Origin: Heterobasidion occidentale
Lineage: Eukaryota > Basidiomycota > Agaricomycetes > Russulales > Bondarzewiaceae
Assembly: GCA_039111635.1 (NCBI GenBank)
Contig: JBCAQO010000003.1
Location: 806,001-870,000, forward strand
Direction: 5' to 3'
DNA: 64,000 bases
The translations under genes and the position numbers were made by a program. The notes beneath the pieces are model-generated. The model was not told where the DNA came from. It saw nothing but the letters and a program-made list of their open reading frames with translations, and made no database searches. The first letter of the stretch is position 1. Every line of letters begins with the position of its first letter. This document shows positions 45,764 through 59,500 of this stretch, piece by piece.

Positions 45764-48700
45764 ATGGCCTTGAGCATTTCTCCACGGAAGGTTGTACCTC
45801 TCGCCGGCGGGGATGACTGGGAGCCAGTAAAATCCAAAACAGCAGGCACCACCACAAAACGTGTCTTCTTCTGTGGTGTGGTGGTGGAGAGCGAGAATGG
45901 TCAAGGGATATCGGAAGGTGCGCTGTGCTCCGCGGTCTTGCGCCATACTGGGTTGATCTCGTGAATTAGAGGTACAGGATCTGGTCGCATCTTTGGGAGA
46001 GCCGTTGAGTGCATTCGAAGACGGAGGTTCGCTACCATCAGAGTCAATGAACGATGAGCTTTCGGGACCTGTGAGTGTATTGTTACGGGCCTCTTTTGTC
46101 AATAAACACCACTCTGCCTGTACGAATATTCAATGCACCCGATCAATCATAATCTTTCATTGTCACCTTATGACCGCCACTTTAAAGCCTGCCCATCTAA
46201 CATGAATCCTTGTATTCGTAGAACATTCAAACACGCAGGCGAGCATTGACCGAATCGCCAGCCATTCAAGACATCATAAACGAACTCGTATCTACGGAAC
46301 GATCTTATGTCAAGCGACTTCACATACTCAAGTACGACTACGCAGATCCTCTACGCACCTTTGCCCGTACCAAGGACACCGCCATAATCGCCGCATATCA
46401 GGCGAAAACCCTCTTCGGGAACGTGGATAATTTGTTGCCAGTCAACGAAAGCTTCCTCGCCGATCTTGAAAAGATGGTTGCGCCAGATGGGCCTCAGAAT
46501 GTAGGATACATCGGCGACGTGGTCCTGCGACACTTCAAGGAACTCCGCGGGTTTGACCAATATAAACAATACTACGTGAAACGGGAGGAGGCGCAAACAA
46601 TATTCGAGCGGGAGATGTCGAAGCGGTCGTCAGGTTTTGCTGCATATGTTGACGTCAGTACATCGACTCTCTTCGCTCTGGGCATATCTCACATTTGAGA
46701 CAGCGCATCAAATACTCTTCTGCAGACACAAAGAACCGGATCGGACTGCGCGAGCTTCTCATGGACCCTGTGCAGCGGATACCCAGGTATACCCTCTTGT
46801 TTCGCACAATGATCAAGCGCATGCAACCTGGTGACCCTCAGCGGGCAAAGCTCATGGAAGCTGACCAGATAGCAAGCAAGATAGCTCTTGCCGAGACCGA
46901 CGAGCAAACGAAACGTGCAGCCGTCATGTACTGCTTAGGCGCGACCATCGATGGATTTCCTCCAGGATTGATCTCCAACTCCAGGCGTTTCATTGACTGT
47001 ATCGATGTCGAGGATGTTTTTTTAGACACGCCTGTCTCCTCGTCCGCGACCGGTGCGACAGCGTCTCTCGATTCCCTTCACTGTACCTTGTTCTTGTTTG
47101 ACGATAAACTCATGATCGTGAAGCGACCTGGCAACGAAAAGAGCGGAAAGGTTTTGTCTGGGCTTGACCAATTAGAGAAGGTGACAAAGGCAGGTGGCCG
47201 ACCTTTGGAGATGAAGAAGACAGGGATGAGCTGCAAAGGAGTTGTAGACATATCTGAGATCGCAGCCACAGACGTCGGTGGGGCTGGCAAGTAACTTCTT
47301 CGCGTTTGAGAACCTTCTGTTTTTCGTTCTGATAGATGGTGATGGCTTAGATTTCCATCTCTATCTGGAGAACCCTCCACAAGATCAGACGGATCGGTGG
47401 TCCGGTCGGCCCTTCAGATCTCTCTCTGTTGTTCTCCCACCTGCTCCGGTGAATATGAACCCTACTCGAACTGAGGTGGAAAAGAAGCGCTTTTTGGAGA
47501 ATTTGTGGTATGCACAAGCGGTGTATCGGACAAAGGCCGGACAGTCAGTAGCACTTCGCGGAGAGGAAAAGGAAGTGGAGGCGAAGCATGGTCGTGTCAC
47601 ATACGCACGGACATATTTCAATGTCTATCAGAGGACTGATTTCTTGAAAGAGGCCAAGAAAGTAAGTTGAGTCAACCTGATTGATGAATCAAGTCATTGA
47701 CAATCTTGCCACAGACAAAAGTGGTTGTACACATCGATGCCCTTGGTTCTTCAGATCCACTTCCATTTGGTATCAACGGTCCCCCACACGTGGCAATACG
47801 GATTCAACCCATGGCTGGAGAACTTTGTCGCTACACAGTGACTACAGCATTTCCAAATGATGATCCTACTGATGAAGAGATCGTGCAGTCGAAGCGAGTG
47901 CCGGAACGGATAGTGGACACCAGTGCGTTCCCGAGCAATTCTGTTTATATATTTATTAAGATAGCAGTATTCAGTCCACTCGTACGGGTTGTTCAAATTT
48001 CGGACAGGCAGAACTTCATTGCCGTCTACTCCAACGGCCACGACTCGTTCACGCGCTGCCATCTTCGGTCTCGATGTCATCTCCCGAAACATCTTTAATG
48101 CTCGTGCGGCCTCTAGGAATGAAGTCTTCGGGAACTCTGTTAGCAGTCACAGACGGACGAAGTCCTCCATCAGTCGCTCGTCGGTCTACACGCACACGAC
48201 ATCGGACGGTAGTTTCAGATTTTCACATCGTACTGGGTCAACAGCTGCCACGTCTGTATACGATGATGAATCGATCGCGCCCAGCAGACCCTCGACACCA
48301 TCTCGAAAGCTGCTCAAACGACGCAGTAAATCGCCCAAGGGATCCAGTAGTGAGCCCGAAAGCTTTGCGCCTGTGCGCAGTACGTTGCGACCGGGCTCGA
48401 GTTCGAGATCTAGGGAGAGCACTTCGATGTATAGTGACGAGGAGCGTGACGATCGACCACCCGAACATATGGCCGAATCAGATCCGGATTTGAGCCAGAG
48501 ACTAGCCTTGGCCAGGCAGAATAGTCAAACGCAAGAAGGACATTCTTCGGCTATCCCCACCCGAGTCAGCACTCCTATAGAAGATACAATCTACGAAGGT
48601 AACGAATCTTCTTCTGGACTGAACGCTTCGCTCACCCAATCTGCAGAAGAACCGCCACAACCCATTCGGCCGTCGTCGCGAGCATCGACGCCAGCTGGTC

Positions 48701-50359
48701 GACCGACGACACCATCAGGTGGACTTGAGATTCCTGGCCAAAGGCCTCGTTCCATGTCTCTACTTTCGTCTGATGACCATCCACATGGTCCTCGCAGCCT
48801 CTCGCCCTTGCCTCCATCATTCGATGATAGATTTACTCCCTCGCCCTCCTCTGAGCCATCCGAAGGTGACATGTCTATGGAAGATACTTTCGTTGACGCA
48901 AGCTATACACCGACACATTCCGTGCGAGAAGGCGGGGTGTCTCCCCTTCCACGTAGCCGAAGACAGGCTTTCGACCGCTTGGATCCTGAGCGTACACCGA
49001 CGATCAAGCCGTCCAATTATAAACAGGGCGCTAGCATCATCGAGCCGTTGTCGATCAAAAAGAAGACCTCGTTGCGGGGATCGGGTACGTCGCCATCCGC
49101 CGGGCGAAAGGTGGGCACGAGGAGATCTCCAGCAGCATCGACTGTCGCCAAGATCGCTCACCGAAGAGTGTCGCCTCAAATCAAGAATGTCAAGATAGCG
49201 ACTTCGAGTCGGGTGAAATTGGACATGGACATGGATAGGATGACTGAGCTCATGGAGGCCACAAAGGATGATGCACGTCTTCTCTCGCAACCTCATTACT
49301 GCCATGGCACTGATCTCGGTGTCTAGATCGAGACATCACGACGAGCCGTCAAACGAATCAAGATTGACATCGAGCAACTGCGGCCTGCGATAGCTCGTCC
49401 TGCAGAGCAGGAAGACCTGCAGCCTCGGCCATTTGTCAGAGGCCTCCCTCGTGCCCCGGTGGTCAACAATACGCCAATGGTTTGGACCTCAGCCTCATGA
49501 TCATGTCAAGTATGGAGTGTTCACCGTGATCCCTTTAGACCAGGGCAGCTCAAGAACGCATGGAGGAGATGAGAAACCTCATTGGCAAACGGAACGGAGA
49601 GATCATCCCTCGCGCTAGGAACCGGTCGCGCAGTTTCGCAGACGTTCCCGGTCCACCTCCCTCGCTGGAGAAGGCACGCACGGGGGATTTGACGAAATTG
49701 ATCGATGAGGCGACTTCCGAGGCAGATGAAAGTTTGGCCCGTGCCTTTTCAAATCAAGAAGCACTGGAGTTAGATTTACAACGCCTCGTTGCAGATCTGC
49801 AGGAGGTGAACTGGCGATTTCGTCTCGAATTTCAAATATTGGGCATGGCTGACGAGTGCTATCGTCGCAGAAAACAATGCTTTATGAGAGAGCCCGGTTC
49901 GAGCTCGGGGCGTCCAGGCGACAATGTGATCTGATGAAGAGTCTCCTCGTGGATTCCACGGCCGAGAAGGAGATTATGTACGATGTAGGCGTCCCGGTTG
50001 CGTCTATATATGCGTGTGCTGAAACAGGTCCGCGCATCAGGCGTTCAATGAGGAACTGGACCATATGTTCACGAACGCTCAGCTGCCGGAGGATGAAGCC
50101 TGGGAGGCGATGGTCAAGGACCTGTCCGAGACAAAGGCCGACCGTCACATGCTCGAGCACCAGAAAGCGTAAGCCCAGATCCCGACCTTCGACCGCCGCA
50201 TTATCGCTGATTTAGGATACAGGCTGTTGGAACGCAAGTTGACCGAGGTGGAGGATGAGAAGGAGGAGTAAGTCGTCTTTGGTCGTTTCGCCCGCCCGGT
50301 TTGCTGACCCGTCTGGCAGGTGGGGTGCCTTGCTGAGGCAGCATGGACTAATATCGTAG
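45764..50359 (+). CDS. Rho guanine-nucleotide exchange factor, Bud3-like
   Basis: The DH domain begins INELVSTERSYVKRLHILKY and carries LPVNESFLADLEKM, then RIKYSSADTKNRIGLRELLM and DPVQRIPRYTLLF, the CR3 helix that contacts Rho GTPases. A PH-like part follows (LFLFDDKLMIVKRPGNE; VVDISEIAATDVGGA|DFHLYLENPP). The rest is a long Ser/Pro/Arg disordered region with many SP and RxxS sites, then coiled coils (ERMEEMRNLIGKRNGEI; LARAFSNQEALELDLQRL; ERKLTEVEDEKEE) ending GALLRQHGLIS. Composition and order resemble filamentous-fungal Bud3, a septation GEF for Rho4; this is pattern memory. The intron 47287-47350 is GC-AG (donor GCAAGT). The start MALSISPRKVVPLAGG gives an N-terminal exon joined at GAAG|AGGTACAGGATC. 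Confidence 0.85.
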
Positions 50360-51239
50360 TTTCCCCGACCGTTCCTTTTCCCCCTCCCCCTCATTTCTGA
50401 TCTCTCTCTGATTTCTTGATCTCTCTGCTTTTGTAATCCATTCTTCCTTCGCCCTTCGCCGTACCGTCTAATCTTTCCGGACTGTATTCTAACTTCCTGT
50501 CGTCATCATTTCTTGTCTCACCGCCATCATCTATCGCTTGGACATGTCTCCACCATATATCTCGCATCTTTTACCCGGAATATATAATATCTGTGCGCTG
50601 GACGCGTCTTTGCGGGGCCCGCGGACGTTCGGAATCTGGGGGGCCCACATTCGCAGGATCTGCGAGCGATGTGACAAGGCCGATCTATACAAGAACAAAC
50701 GTAGTTACGTGCTACGGGGCGCATGGGCGGGGGTATAGGCTCTGTTCGTCTGGAAGGAGCGTTACGGATGCGTTGCGTATGTATACAGGGTCGAGAGAGT
50801 GCGATGCAAACCGAGGCTGTGTATGAATGGAAGATGGACATGGCTGCAAGAAGAAGACGAAGACGGAGAAACGGCGTACGTGGTACATGGGATACGAAGG
50901 CACACGGAAGTTATAAAAAAGAAGACAACCGGGAAATATAGTGGGGGAGAGAAGGTGGTGTGGGCCGAGAAATGCTCGTGGCTGGATGGGGGCTTGGGAT
51001 GGGGCATGGGTGGAAAGGGCAGGGAAGGGGACACGGGAAAATGATAATGACGGGAACATGAGGATATAAAAATGCGAGATAATAACTACTAGGCACTGAT
51101 AGACTTCGGGCGCAAAAGATGCAGTGCGCGCGCATGGGACAAGAAAAGAAACACAGTAGGATAAAGATTACGTCGTCGGCGATCCGACCAGGAATAAAGA
51201 AAAAAAAAGAGAAACGAACGGGAATGATATTGTGTGTGT
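50360..51239. other. Tail-to-tail intergenic between two RhoGEF genes
   Basis: Nearly 0.9 kb containing the 3' regions of two convergent genes. GC content rises sharply at about 51.2 kb, exactly at the coding end of the minus-strand gene. No RNA gene or third gene was recognised. Confidence 0.45.
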
Positions 51240-54200
51240 TCACGCCGGCGCTTTCGCTTGGGCGAGGTTCGTCGTCGAGCCAGAGCGCGTGAACGAGAAC
51301 AGGCCCCGCAGCGTCGACTTCTTCGAGTACGACGCCGGCAGGTCGGCCAAGCCCTCCGCCCCCGCCGCGGACGCAGCGCGCACGGTCCCCGCGTCGTGCT
51401 CCCGGCGCGCATACGTCGACGACGCAGAGAACACGGAACGGCGCCGCACGGGGATCGAGTGGAAATCAAAGACGGAGTGGCGGCTCGTGCTGTTGCTCCG
51501 GCTGTTGCTCGCGCTCCGGCTCGTGCTCGCACTGGACCCTCCTTCCCCTCCTACTCCGCCGCCGCTCGCCAAGGCGTCGCTCGCCGTGTGCCAGGTGTGC
51601 CGATTCGCTTCGCGCGCGCGCTCGCTCGGCTCGACGGTGACGGTGACGCGCGGCGTGCGCAGGTCCTCGCCGGGCTCGCTCTGCACACGATGGCGCAGAG
51701 ACTGGCGCCAGCGGCGCTTCAGTCCATCTAGGGCGGTCGGAGTCGTGGTCGGAGTCATGGTCGTGGTCGTCGAGGGCTGGCTCTGTGCCGTGCCGGGCGT
51801 GGCCGGGGTCTCTGGATTTATGCGCATGCGCGGGAGCGCGGGGGACGTGGGCAGGCGCGAGATGGACACCGCGCGCGGGGGCGGCGCGGGCACGGGCTGG
51901 AAGAACCCGCGGACATTGTCGATCATCGAGCGCGAGCGCTGCGGCGCGCGTGCGGGCACGCCGAGCAGGTGGAGGGAGCCCCCCCCGCGCCCTAGCAGCA
52001 CGCCCTCACAGCTGTGCGGCGCCCCGTCCGCGGCGGCGGGGCTCGCCGCACCCGAGCCGCCGTGCGAGCCCGTCGCGGAGGAGCACTGCGAGAGCGGCGT
52101 CGGCGAGTCAAGCATGAGCTCCGGGCTGTGCGGGAGGAGCCCGTCTTCGCCGCCGGTGCCGGCCGCCGCGGTCGCCAGGCTAGGCGCGTCGACGATCTTC
52201 ACCAGCTCGAGCGGCAGGCGCAGGCCTTTCCTGTTCCCCTTGCGCGCGCGCGCCGGGACGGGAAGCGGCGCGCCCGCCTCTCCACCACCACCGCCGCCAG
52301 CTCCGACGCCTCCGCCCTCGTCGACATTGCCTAGATCGACGCAGCTCTTCTTCCTGCGCACGAGCACGCTCTCGCGCTTCGTGAGGCGGTTGCGCGCGGC
52401 GATGCCCATCGCGCCGCCGACGCCGACGCCGGCGGACGCGCCCGAGAACAGCTGGCCGTCCTTGAGGTTCGAGAAGAGGCTCCCGGGGCGGCGCGCCTCG
52501 GCGGCGCGGCGCACGCGCAGGCACGCGGGGTCGAACACGTCCTGCAGCTGCGCGTCGACCTCGCGCGCGCCTGCGGGCTCGACTTGTGCACGAGCAGCGC
52601 CGAGTCGGGCGACGCGGAGAAGAACGCCTTGACGGATGCCGTCGACGAGCGCCGGCTTGGGGGCAGTGCCGCGGGCGGCGTACCGTAGCTCCCCTGCTGT
52701 TGCTGCTGTTGTTGTTGCTGCTGATGCTGCTGCGCCTGGAACTGCGCCTGCGAGAACGTGTGCGCGGCAAAGTCGGTGCGGAGCGTCAGGCGCGTCGGTC
52801 TATGGAGCGCGGGGCGGTCGATGGGCGAGAGCGGCTGGAGGTGCGGGTACGAGTGAGGGTGCGGGTGTAGGTGCTGCGTCTGCAGGCTGAGTGGCGGCCG
52901 GCGGGCTTCGCCCTCAAAGTCCAAGAGGGGCGGCACACCGCCGGCATCGTCCGGGGTCGGCACAGAAGGAGGTGCAGCGTCAGCCGTGGCGGCGTGGCCC
53001 GCGTCGGCGAGGAGACTCGAAGGGGGCTCGAGGGCGTCCGGCCAGCGCGGGTCCGCGACCGCGATGTCGCGCAGCGCCGCGAGCCAGATCGCCTTTTCCT
53101 CCTCGCACGACGCGCCGAGCTCGAACTCGTGCCCGTGGCCGTACAGCCGGATCGAGTTGGTGAGCAGCGCTGCGAACCACGAATGAACGAACGAATGAAC
53201 GAACGAACGAACGAGCGAGCAAACAAACGAACGAACGCCGTCAGCGAGCACGCCCGACGCCGCAGCACAGCCATCAGACACGCAACACTCACAGTCGTCC
53301 TCGTGCGGGTCCACGACCGCAAACGCCGTCAGCGCGAACCAATGCCGCAGCTCATACCGCCCGCGCACGGCCTTCGCGAGCACGATATACCCGCCCCCGC
53401 CCCCGCCCCCGCTCTCACCGCCATACAAAAACGCGCCCAGATACTTCGCCTTCACCGCGCCCGTCTCGAGCGCGCGCAGCCGGTGATGGTGCACCACGTC
53501 CAGCGCGCCCACCATCGCCGCCGCGCCCAGCGCGCGCACGAACGGCACCGCGGGCGCAGCCGCGCCCTGCGGCGCCACCAGCCGCGCGGCAATGCGCGCC
53601 GACGCGACGTGCCTTTCGTGCGCGACCTGCGCGCGGTCCACGAGCGCCGCGACGTGCCGCATCGCCTGCGCCGCGCTCGCGACGACGACGTCTGGCCCCG
53701 CGAGGCCCGCGAGCCGCGCCGCGCTGTCCCGCCGCGTGCCGGGGGCGCCGCGCGGGGCGGGCGCGGGCGCGGGCGGCGTCTGGAGGAGCGCGTCGAGGAG
53801 GAGCGGGTACTTGCAGATGCGCTGCGCGGGCTTGATGAGGTAGTCCATGAACTGGAGGCGCGGGAGCGGCGCGCTCCGCTCGCGCTGGTGCGGCTGCTTG
53901 CCCGCCTTGTCCTTGTCCTTGTCCTTGTCCTTGCCCGCGCTAGAGCACTTGGGCCGCTCGGGCGCGTCCCCGGGCGCGCGGTCTGCGACGGCGCCGACGG
54001 GGGACTTGAGGTTCAGCGTCGAGCACACGGGCGAGACCGCACGCGGGTGGCTCGCGGCGATGCCGACGAGGGACGACATCGAGTGCCTGCGCTCCGTGCG
54101 CGCCTCCGCCTGTGCCACCTTTGCGCGCTTCCTGTTCTCCCGCCGCCTCCCCCACCCGTCCGCCTTGTCCTTCTCCTTGGCGGCGTCCTTCGCACTGTCC

Positions 54201-56587
54201 TCGTCCGGCTCCTTCTCCACCTCCTCCGCGCGCCCCTCTGCCTCCTCCGCGCGGTCGCGCGCGCGCCCGAACTCGGGGTCGCCCGCGAGGAGCATGTCGG
54301 ACACGAGCCGCGCGCAGCGGCGCTCGAACGCGTCCCACTCGGCGGGGTAGCGGCTCTGGAGGCCGTGCACGAGCTCGAGCGTCGCGAAGTGGTCCGCGCA
54401 AAAGTCCTCGTACACGTTGAACAGTGCCGCCTGCACGCGACGTCGCAAGGGGTGAGCGATCCGCGCCGACGCACATCGAGAAGAAGAAGAAGAAGGGGAA
54501 GGAGAAGAAGAGGAGGAAGAGGAGGCGTGCGCACCTGGGTCGTGAACGTCGTCGTCACCTCCACGATCGCCCTCTCCAAAACACGCATCGCACCCTCCCC
54601 CTCCCCCTCCGCCGCGCCCTTCTCTTCCCCTCCCACGCCGACGCCGCCGCCGACGCCCGCGCGCTCCCGCCGCACGACTCGCTCCGGCACGACCGGGAAC
54701 CCGACAGGCGCGAGCACAGCCCGCAAGCGCGCCACGAACGCCTCGTGCGTCGCAAGCAGGCGCGCCGCGCTAGCCTGCACGCCGCCCGCGGGGTCTTGCT
54801 CCCTCTCCCTCTCCCTCTCCTGCCTCTCCTTGTCCTTGTCCTTGTCCTTGTCCTTATCTTTATCCTTAAGCGGGTGCGGCGCGTGCCCGTGGTCCGTCGG
54901 GGCCTCCGGTCTACTTCGGCCGCGCCCGGCGACGCGAGCACGCGTAGCCTCGCCCCGTCCTTGTCCGCGTTCGCGCGCCCGCGGCGGCGCGCGGGCACCG
55001 TCGCCGCGCGCACGGGCTTGGACGGCGCGCCGTGCGCGTGCGCGGGGGGCCCCGCGAGCGCGAAGGTGGACGAGGGCGAGGGCGAGAGGAGCGGGAACGG
55101 GAGCGCGCGGGCGGCGGCGAGCAGCGCGAGCTGGTGCAGGTACACCTGGATCACGGGGCGAAGCGTGAGGGACAGCGACGAGAGGAAGGGAGGGAAGGGA
55201 GACTGACCGTGACCATCGCGCGGAGGTCGACGAGGTAGCCGACTTCGGTGGTGAGCAGCTCGACGAGCGCGTGGTAGCGGCGCACGGCGCCCCTGCTCGG
55301 CTTGACCTTGACCTTGGCCTCTTGCTCGGTCGTCGTGGCTGCCGTCGTGGTCGTGGTCGTAGTCGTAGTGGTCACGGGCACGACCTGTGCCTCAGCGTCG
55401 TCGCCCACGGGCGGCACGACCTGCGCCTCCCCCTCGTCCGACACGCCATCTCCGTCTCCGTCCGCCTCAAAATGAAACAACCTCCGCCCCCCAGTCCCAC
55501 TCCAACTCGCGCCCGCACTGCGCTCGCGCTCCCTATCTCTCTCCCTCTCCTGCTCGAACGCGCGCCGCCCCGACCCGCCTAGGCCCGGCTCGTGCGGCGC
55601 CCCGAGGGCCCCGCCGAGCCTGAACGCGGACGGCGGGGCGCCCGCCTGGGCCGGGGACGGCGGGGGCAGCGCCGGGAGCGGCTTCTGCGGGTCTGCGGGG
55701 AGCGACATGCGGCGGCGGGCGGGTGCGAGGTCGGGGTCGGGGTCGGGGTCTGGCGCGTGCGGGTGCGCGAGTGGGGGGCGGTGCCTGTGGAGCGGCGGGT
55801 CCGGGTCCGAGTCGCGCCGGCGCGGGGCGACGAGCGTGCGTGCGCGGGCGAGGGCCGCGTGCGCGCCGGCTGTGTGGGTGTCGTCGGGATCGCGGGCGTG
55901 CGAGGGGGAATAGGACGAGAGGGCGAGGGAGGCGGGGCGCGGTTGGGGGTGGGTGCGGCGGCGGGTGGGGGGGTATGCGTGCTCGTCGGCCGCGGGGGCG
56001 GTGGCTGCGAAGCGGGGGAGGAGCTTGGGAGGGGGCGTTGGGGGGACTGTGATCCATGCGGGGGTCTGGAAGGGCGTCGGTGTGGACGCGGAGGCGGACG
56101 CGGATGGGGATACGGTGGACGAGGAGGTGGAGTTGGAGGTGTATGTGGAGGTGTATGTAGATGTAGAGGCGGAGGGAGGGAAGGCGGAGGGGTGTGTGCT
56201 GGAGTGCGATAGCGTGGATACCGAGGGTGGGATGGCGGCGGGGGCGGTGGGCGTGTCTGGTGTGGGACGGGTGGAGCGCTCGTGGTGCGGGGCGAGGCTG
56301 CGCGAGGAGGGCACGGATTTGAAGGACGCGGCGGAGGACGAGCCGGAGGAGGAGAGGGCGTCGTCGGCGGTGGAGGTGGAGGAGGACGAGGAGAGCGAGG
56401 GCGAGGGCGAGAGGGCGGCGAGGGCGGCGAGGGCGGCGGGGGGAAAGAGCGGACGGGGCGGGGACAGGTCGTTGGGGGGCGTGGAGGGCGGGGAGACGAT
56501 GGGGGTGAGCGGGGTGAAGGAGAGGATGGGGCGGGGACGGGCGGTCGGCGACGACGGCGACGGCGAGGGCGAGGGGAGGACCTGCAT
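51240..56587 (-). CDS. Rho guanine-nucleotide exchange factor with large disordered ends
   Basis: A DH domain is spread over exons: RYHALVELLTTEVGYLVDLR, QASAARLLATHEAFVARLRA, AALFNVYEDFCADHF, and the CR3 helix DYLIKPAQRICKYPLLLDAL. A PH domain follows (LGAFLYGG; YIVLAKAVRGRYELRHWF; SIRLYGHGHEFELGASCEEE; KAIWLAALRDI). The N-terminal 470 residues are almost pure Ser/Pro/Thr, and the C-terminal 450 are Ser/Arg/Gly-rich. Simple-sequence coding runs include a KD/RE block (about 54790-54870), KDKDKDKDK near 53920 and a polyglutamine run near 52700. An apparent frame change near 52560 is resolved by a 113-nt intron (52571-52683, GTACGC...CCCGCAG). Extreme GC content makes most antisense frames open, so the long plus-strand frames here are shadows. 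Confidence 0.78.
53180..53237. repeat. GAAC/GAAT tetranucleotide repeat within an intron
   Basis: Imperfect GAAC-type units repeat for about 58 bases inside the minus-strand RhoGEF intron that separates VVDPHEDD from LLTNSIRLYG. The repeat keeps the intron free of stops in the coding frame. Confidence 0.75.
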
Positions 56588-59500
56588 GGTTGTGGGTGAG
56601 CGAGGTCGAGGCTGCTGTCAACGAGGACGCAAGTCAGTCATGGCAGGGAGCGGAGAGGGGAGGGCTGTGTGTGCACGCACCGCGCCTGCCGATGTGCGCC
56701 TGGTGCTGCGTCGACCGTCGTGCAAAGGGCCGTGTGTGTGGTTTATTATAGAGCCCTCGCACGCACAACGCGGCTTACGCCATCCCCAGCCCTGACACTT
56801 TCTCTCCCAGTCCCATTCCCATCTCCTCGCCCCTCTCTTTCCCCATCCCACGCTCCACCCCCCGTCATCTAATCGTCCCCAACCGCGCCCGCACGTCATC
56901 CAGAGCCCCCATCACGACCCCCCCACCTCGCCCCGCCCGAGCACACCCCCCTCGGCGCGCCGTCCTAGTATCGAGATCGTTCCGTCCCGCCGAGCGCTGC
57001 AACTCCCGCCAACACCCCGTTCCCGACGATCGCCCTCGGCAGCCCTCGGCCCGACCCTAGCGCCCTCTGTGGCCACCTCTCGGCCTCCCCCTCCCGCTGC
57101 CGGCGAACGTGAGCCCGCCGCGTCGTCCACCCCATCGCACGCTCGCATTACTCTACTGTACTGTAAATAATCCAAGACACCCGATATACCTCCCGCACGT
57201 CACTCACGCTTTCCACCTGTCACCGGCTCACCCTCCCGCGCCCCGTCTTACAAAAGGGCAACCCCTGTAATACGTCTGTCTGTCGTCTCAGAAAGGCAGG
57301 TCCCGGCTGCGAACGACACTGGCATCGAATTCGAAGCGCGCGCACAGGACACGACGTGACAGGATACGACACGACAGCAAACCCTCGCGCCGCGCTTCCT
57401 CCTCCCGCACCCGCCCTCTCCCCTCCCGCGCTGCGCCCACCCCCTCCCCCGGAGCCCAAATCTAAAATTCAGCGCTCGAGCCTACACGCTCAAAACAGCC
57501 ACAGCGCCCGACCCTGCCCAGCAAAGATCCCCCACTACTACAAAGCACGACGACGAACGACGACGAACATGGGAACCCGCACACCTTCCCGAACCCAAAT
57601 CCCTCGCCGTAAGCGCAGTCCGACACCCCACCCCACCCGATCCAAACCGCACCCAGCTCCGCATCCGCGCCTTGACTCGCCGGTTCCCCGACCGCGCGCT
57701 CCACCGCCAAACCGCGGCCGCGGCCCCAAAACCAACACGCCGCAACCTCTACTGTACTTACTATACCGCTGCCGCATGTAGAGGCGCCGGCGCATCGGGG
57801 TGCTCGAGCGCCGCTCGCGTCGGCGGGCGCCAGGCAACGCCCGGCCCACTCGCGCTTATGTCTCCTATCTCCCTCTCCCTCTCTCTTGCGAAAGCAGCCA
57901 ACCCAAAGATGGGGGCGTGAAATAGACGCCATGATTTGAAAATACCAAAAAAAAGACCCCAAAACAACAAGCAATACACTGCGATACACTGTCCCGTCGC
58001 AGAGAACGCGCAGGGAACAGAACGCGCGTTCAGCCGCTCAGATCTCAGAGCGCGTCCGCCCGATCTGGGACGATGTTGAATGGCAAATGACAAATGGCAA
58101 AGAGGGAGAAATGGCGATCAGAGAAAGGATAAACCCGCCATGATACCCGAAGCGAAAGTCACCCCCGTTGAGTGTAAGAGGGCAGCTGGCCGAGCGAGGC
58201 GCGAAGCACGCGCTCACCGGCCACCGCGTACACAGTGTGGACCGCCCTTCGCGCTGCGCGCTGCGTCCCTCGCCCTCGCGAGTGGGGCCGCTGCCGACGA
58301 CAAAGCGTCGACGTCAGCGTCAGAACACGCACACCGCGGCACGCGCAGCGCACGGCGCCGAGCCGGATCGCTGCACCTGCTGCTGCGGTGGTGGTGGCGG
58401 TGGTGGTGGTGGCGCATCAGCATCGTGGGCCGCCACCGACATCATCCCCAACACCTCTCGGCATCGCGCCGGCGCTTCTCACCACCCATCTGTCCAACCC
58501 AAACCGAAAGAAAGAACAAAAAATGCCCACATACGCATACACATGCTCTGATTCACGCGCCAACGCGCCGCGGCACCTCTGGCGCCAATGCGCCACAGAA
58601 TGCGCACGAGGCGCATAAACACAAAAAAAGACAATGGACAATAGACAATGGACAGTAGAAAACAGAAAATAGACAATGCAGGAAAAGAAAAGCAGACGCG
58701 CACCGTACTCGCGCCGCACACGCTCGAGGCCCGCGCCTTATCTCCCCGCTCTGCACGACGCATCTCGCCTGGAAACGCGCCCGAACCGTCCACCACGGGC
58801 GCAGCACCGCGCACCGCACCGCACCGTGCAGAGCGCCGCCACGCACCGCAATATCGCCCGCCCGGGCTCCTGCTCTCCATGAAGCATGCGCGTCCGAGGC
58901 GAGCGCAGAAACGTGGGTGTTGGTGGTGGTGGTGCGCGCGGCGCACGCGGCGCAGGCTAGCCCGCATCCGTCGCGCGCTCGGCGCGAGGAGCGCACAGCC
59001 GGTGCATGCTCGCGACGAGGGATTGACAGGTCCATTCTACGCCTGCGACCGCGCCTGCGCGGCCGGATGCGTATGTACGCGCGACGAGGACGCGCGGAAT
59101 CGCACGAGAGACCACAGAGTAGCCTCTGCCCCTCCTGACCAGCGTCCGGACTGCTACGACGCGCCCACGCGCCCCGTCCCCGACGTGTGACGCGCGGATC
59201 GGCGATCGGCGATCGGCGCGCGTCGTCGCAGAGCATAGATACGGCGTACGTGTCATTAGCGGGCCCGCGCCTTCAAGACGTGGTCCGACAACCGTCGACG
59301 GCGGCGCGAGCGTTGACACTGCCAGTAGGATCAGATGCCAGAACAGTGATAGGGGTTGCGTCAGATGCAGGTTTGAGAGGGGACAGAAGTGGGAAGGCCG
59401 AAAAGCAAAAGGCAAAAGACGGACGGGCGATGGAGGTGGGCGTTCGCCGCAGACGAAGCAGGCCGCGCTGCCGCCGGCGCAGCAAGCAGCAGACGGCGAA

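Noticed and set aside
52540..52700. Apparent frameshift in the second RhoGEF at a GCGCGCGCG tract
   Set aside because: A 113-nt intron (52571-52683, minus strand, donor GTACGC, acceptor CCCGCAG, phase 1) restores frame as QGSYG|AREVDAQLQDVF, so no indel is needed.
54780..54890. Plus-strand Leu/Ser dipeptide repeat as a coding feature
   Set aside because: The minus strand codes KD and RE repeats in frame with conserved GEF sequence; the plus reading is its shadow.
52871..55168. 765-codon plus-strand open frame
   Set aside because: It is antisense to the RhoGEF DH-PH exons, is Arg/Pro/Ala-rich with no domain, and is a by-product of GC-rich codons.
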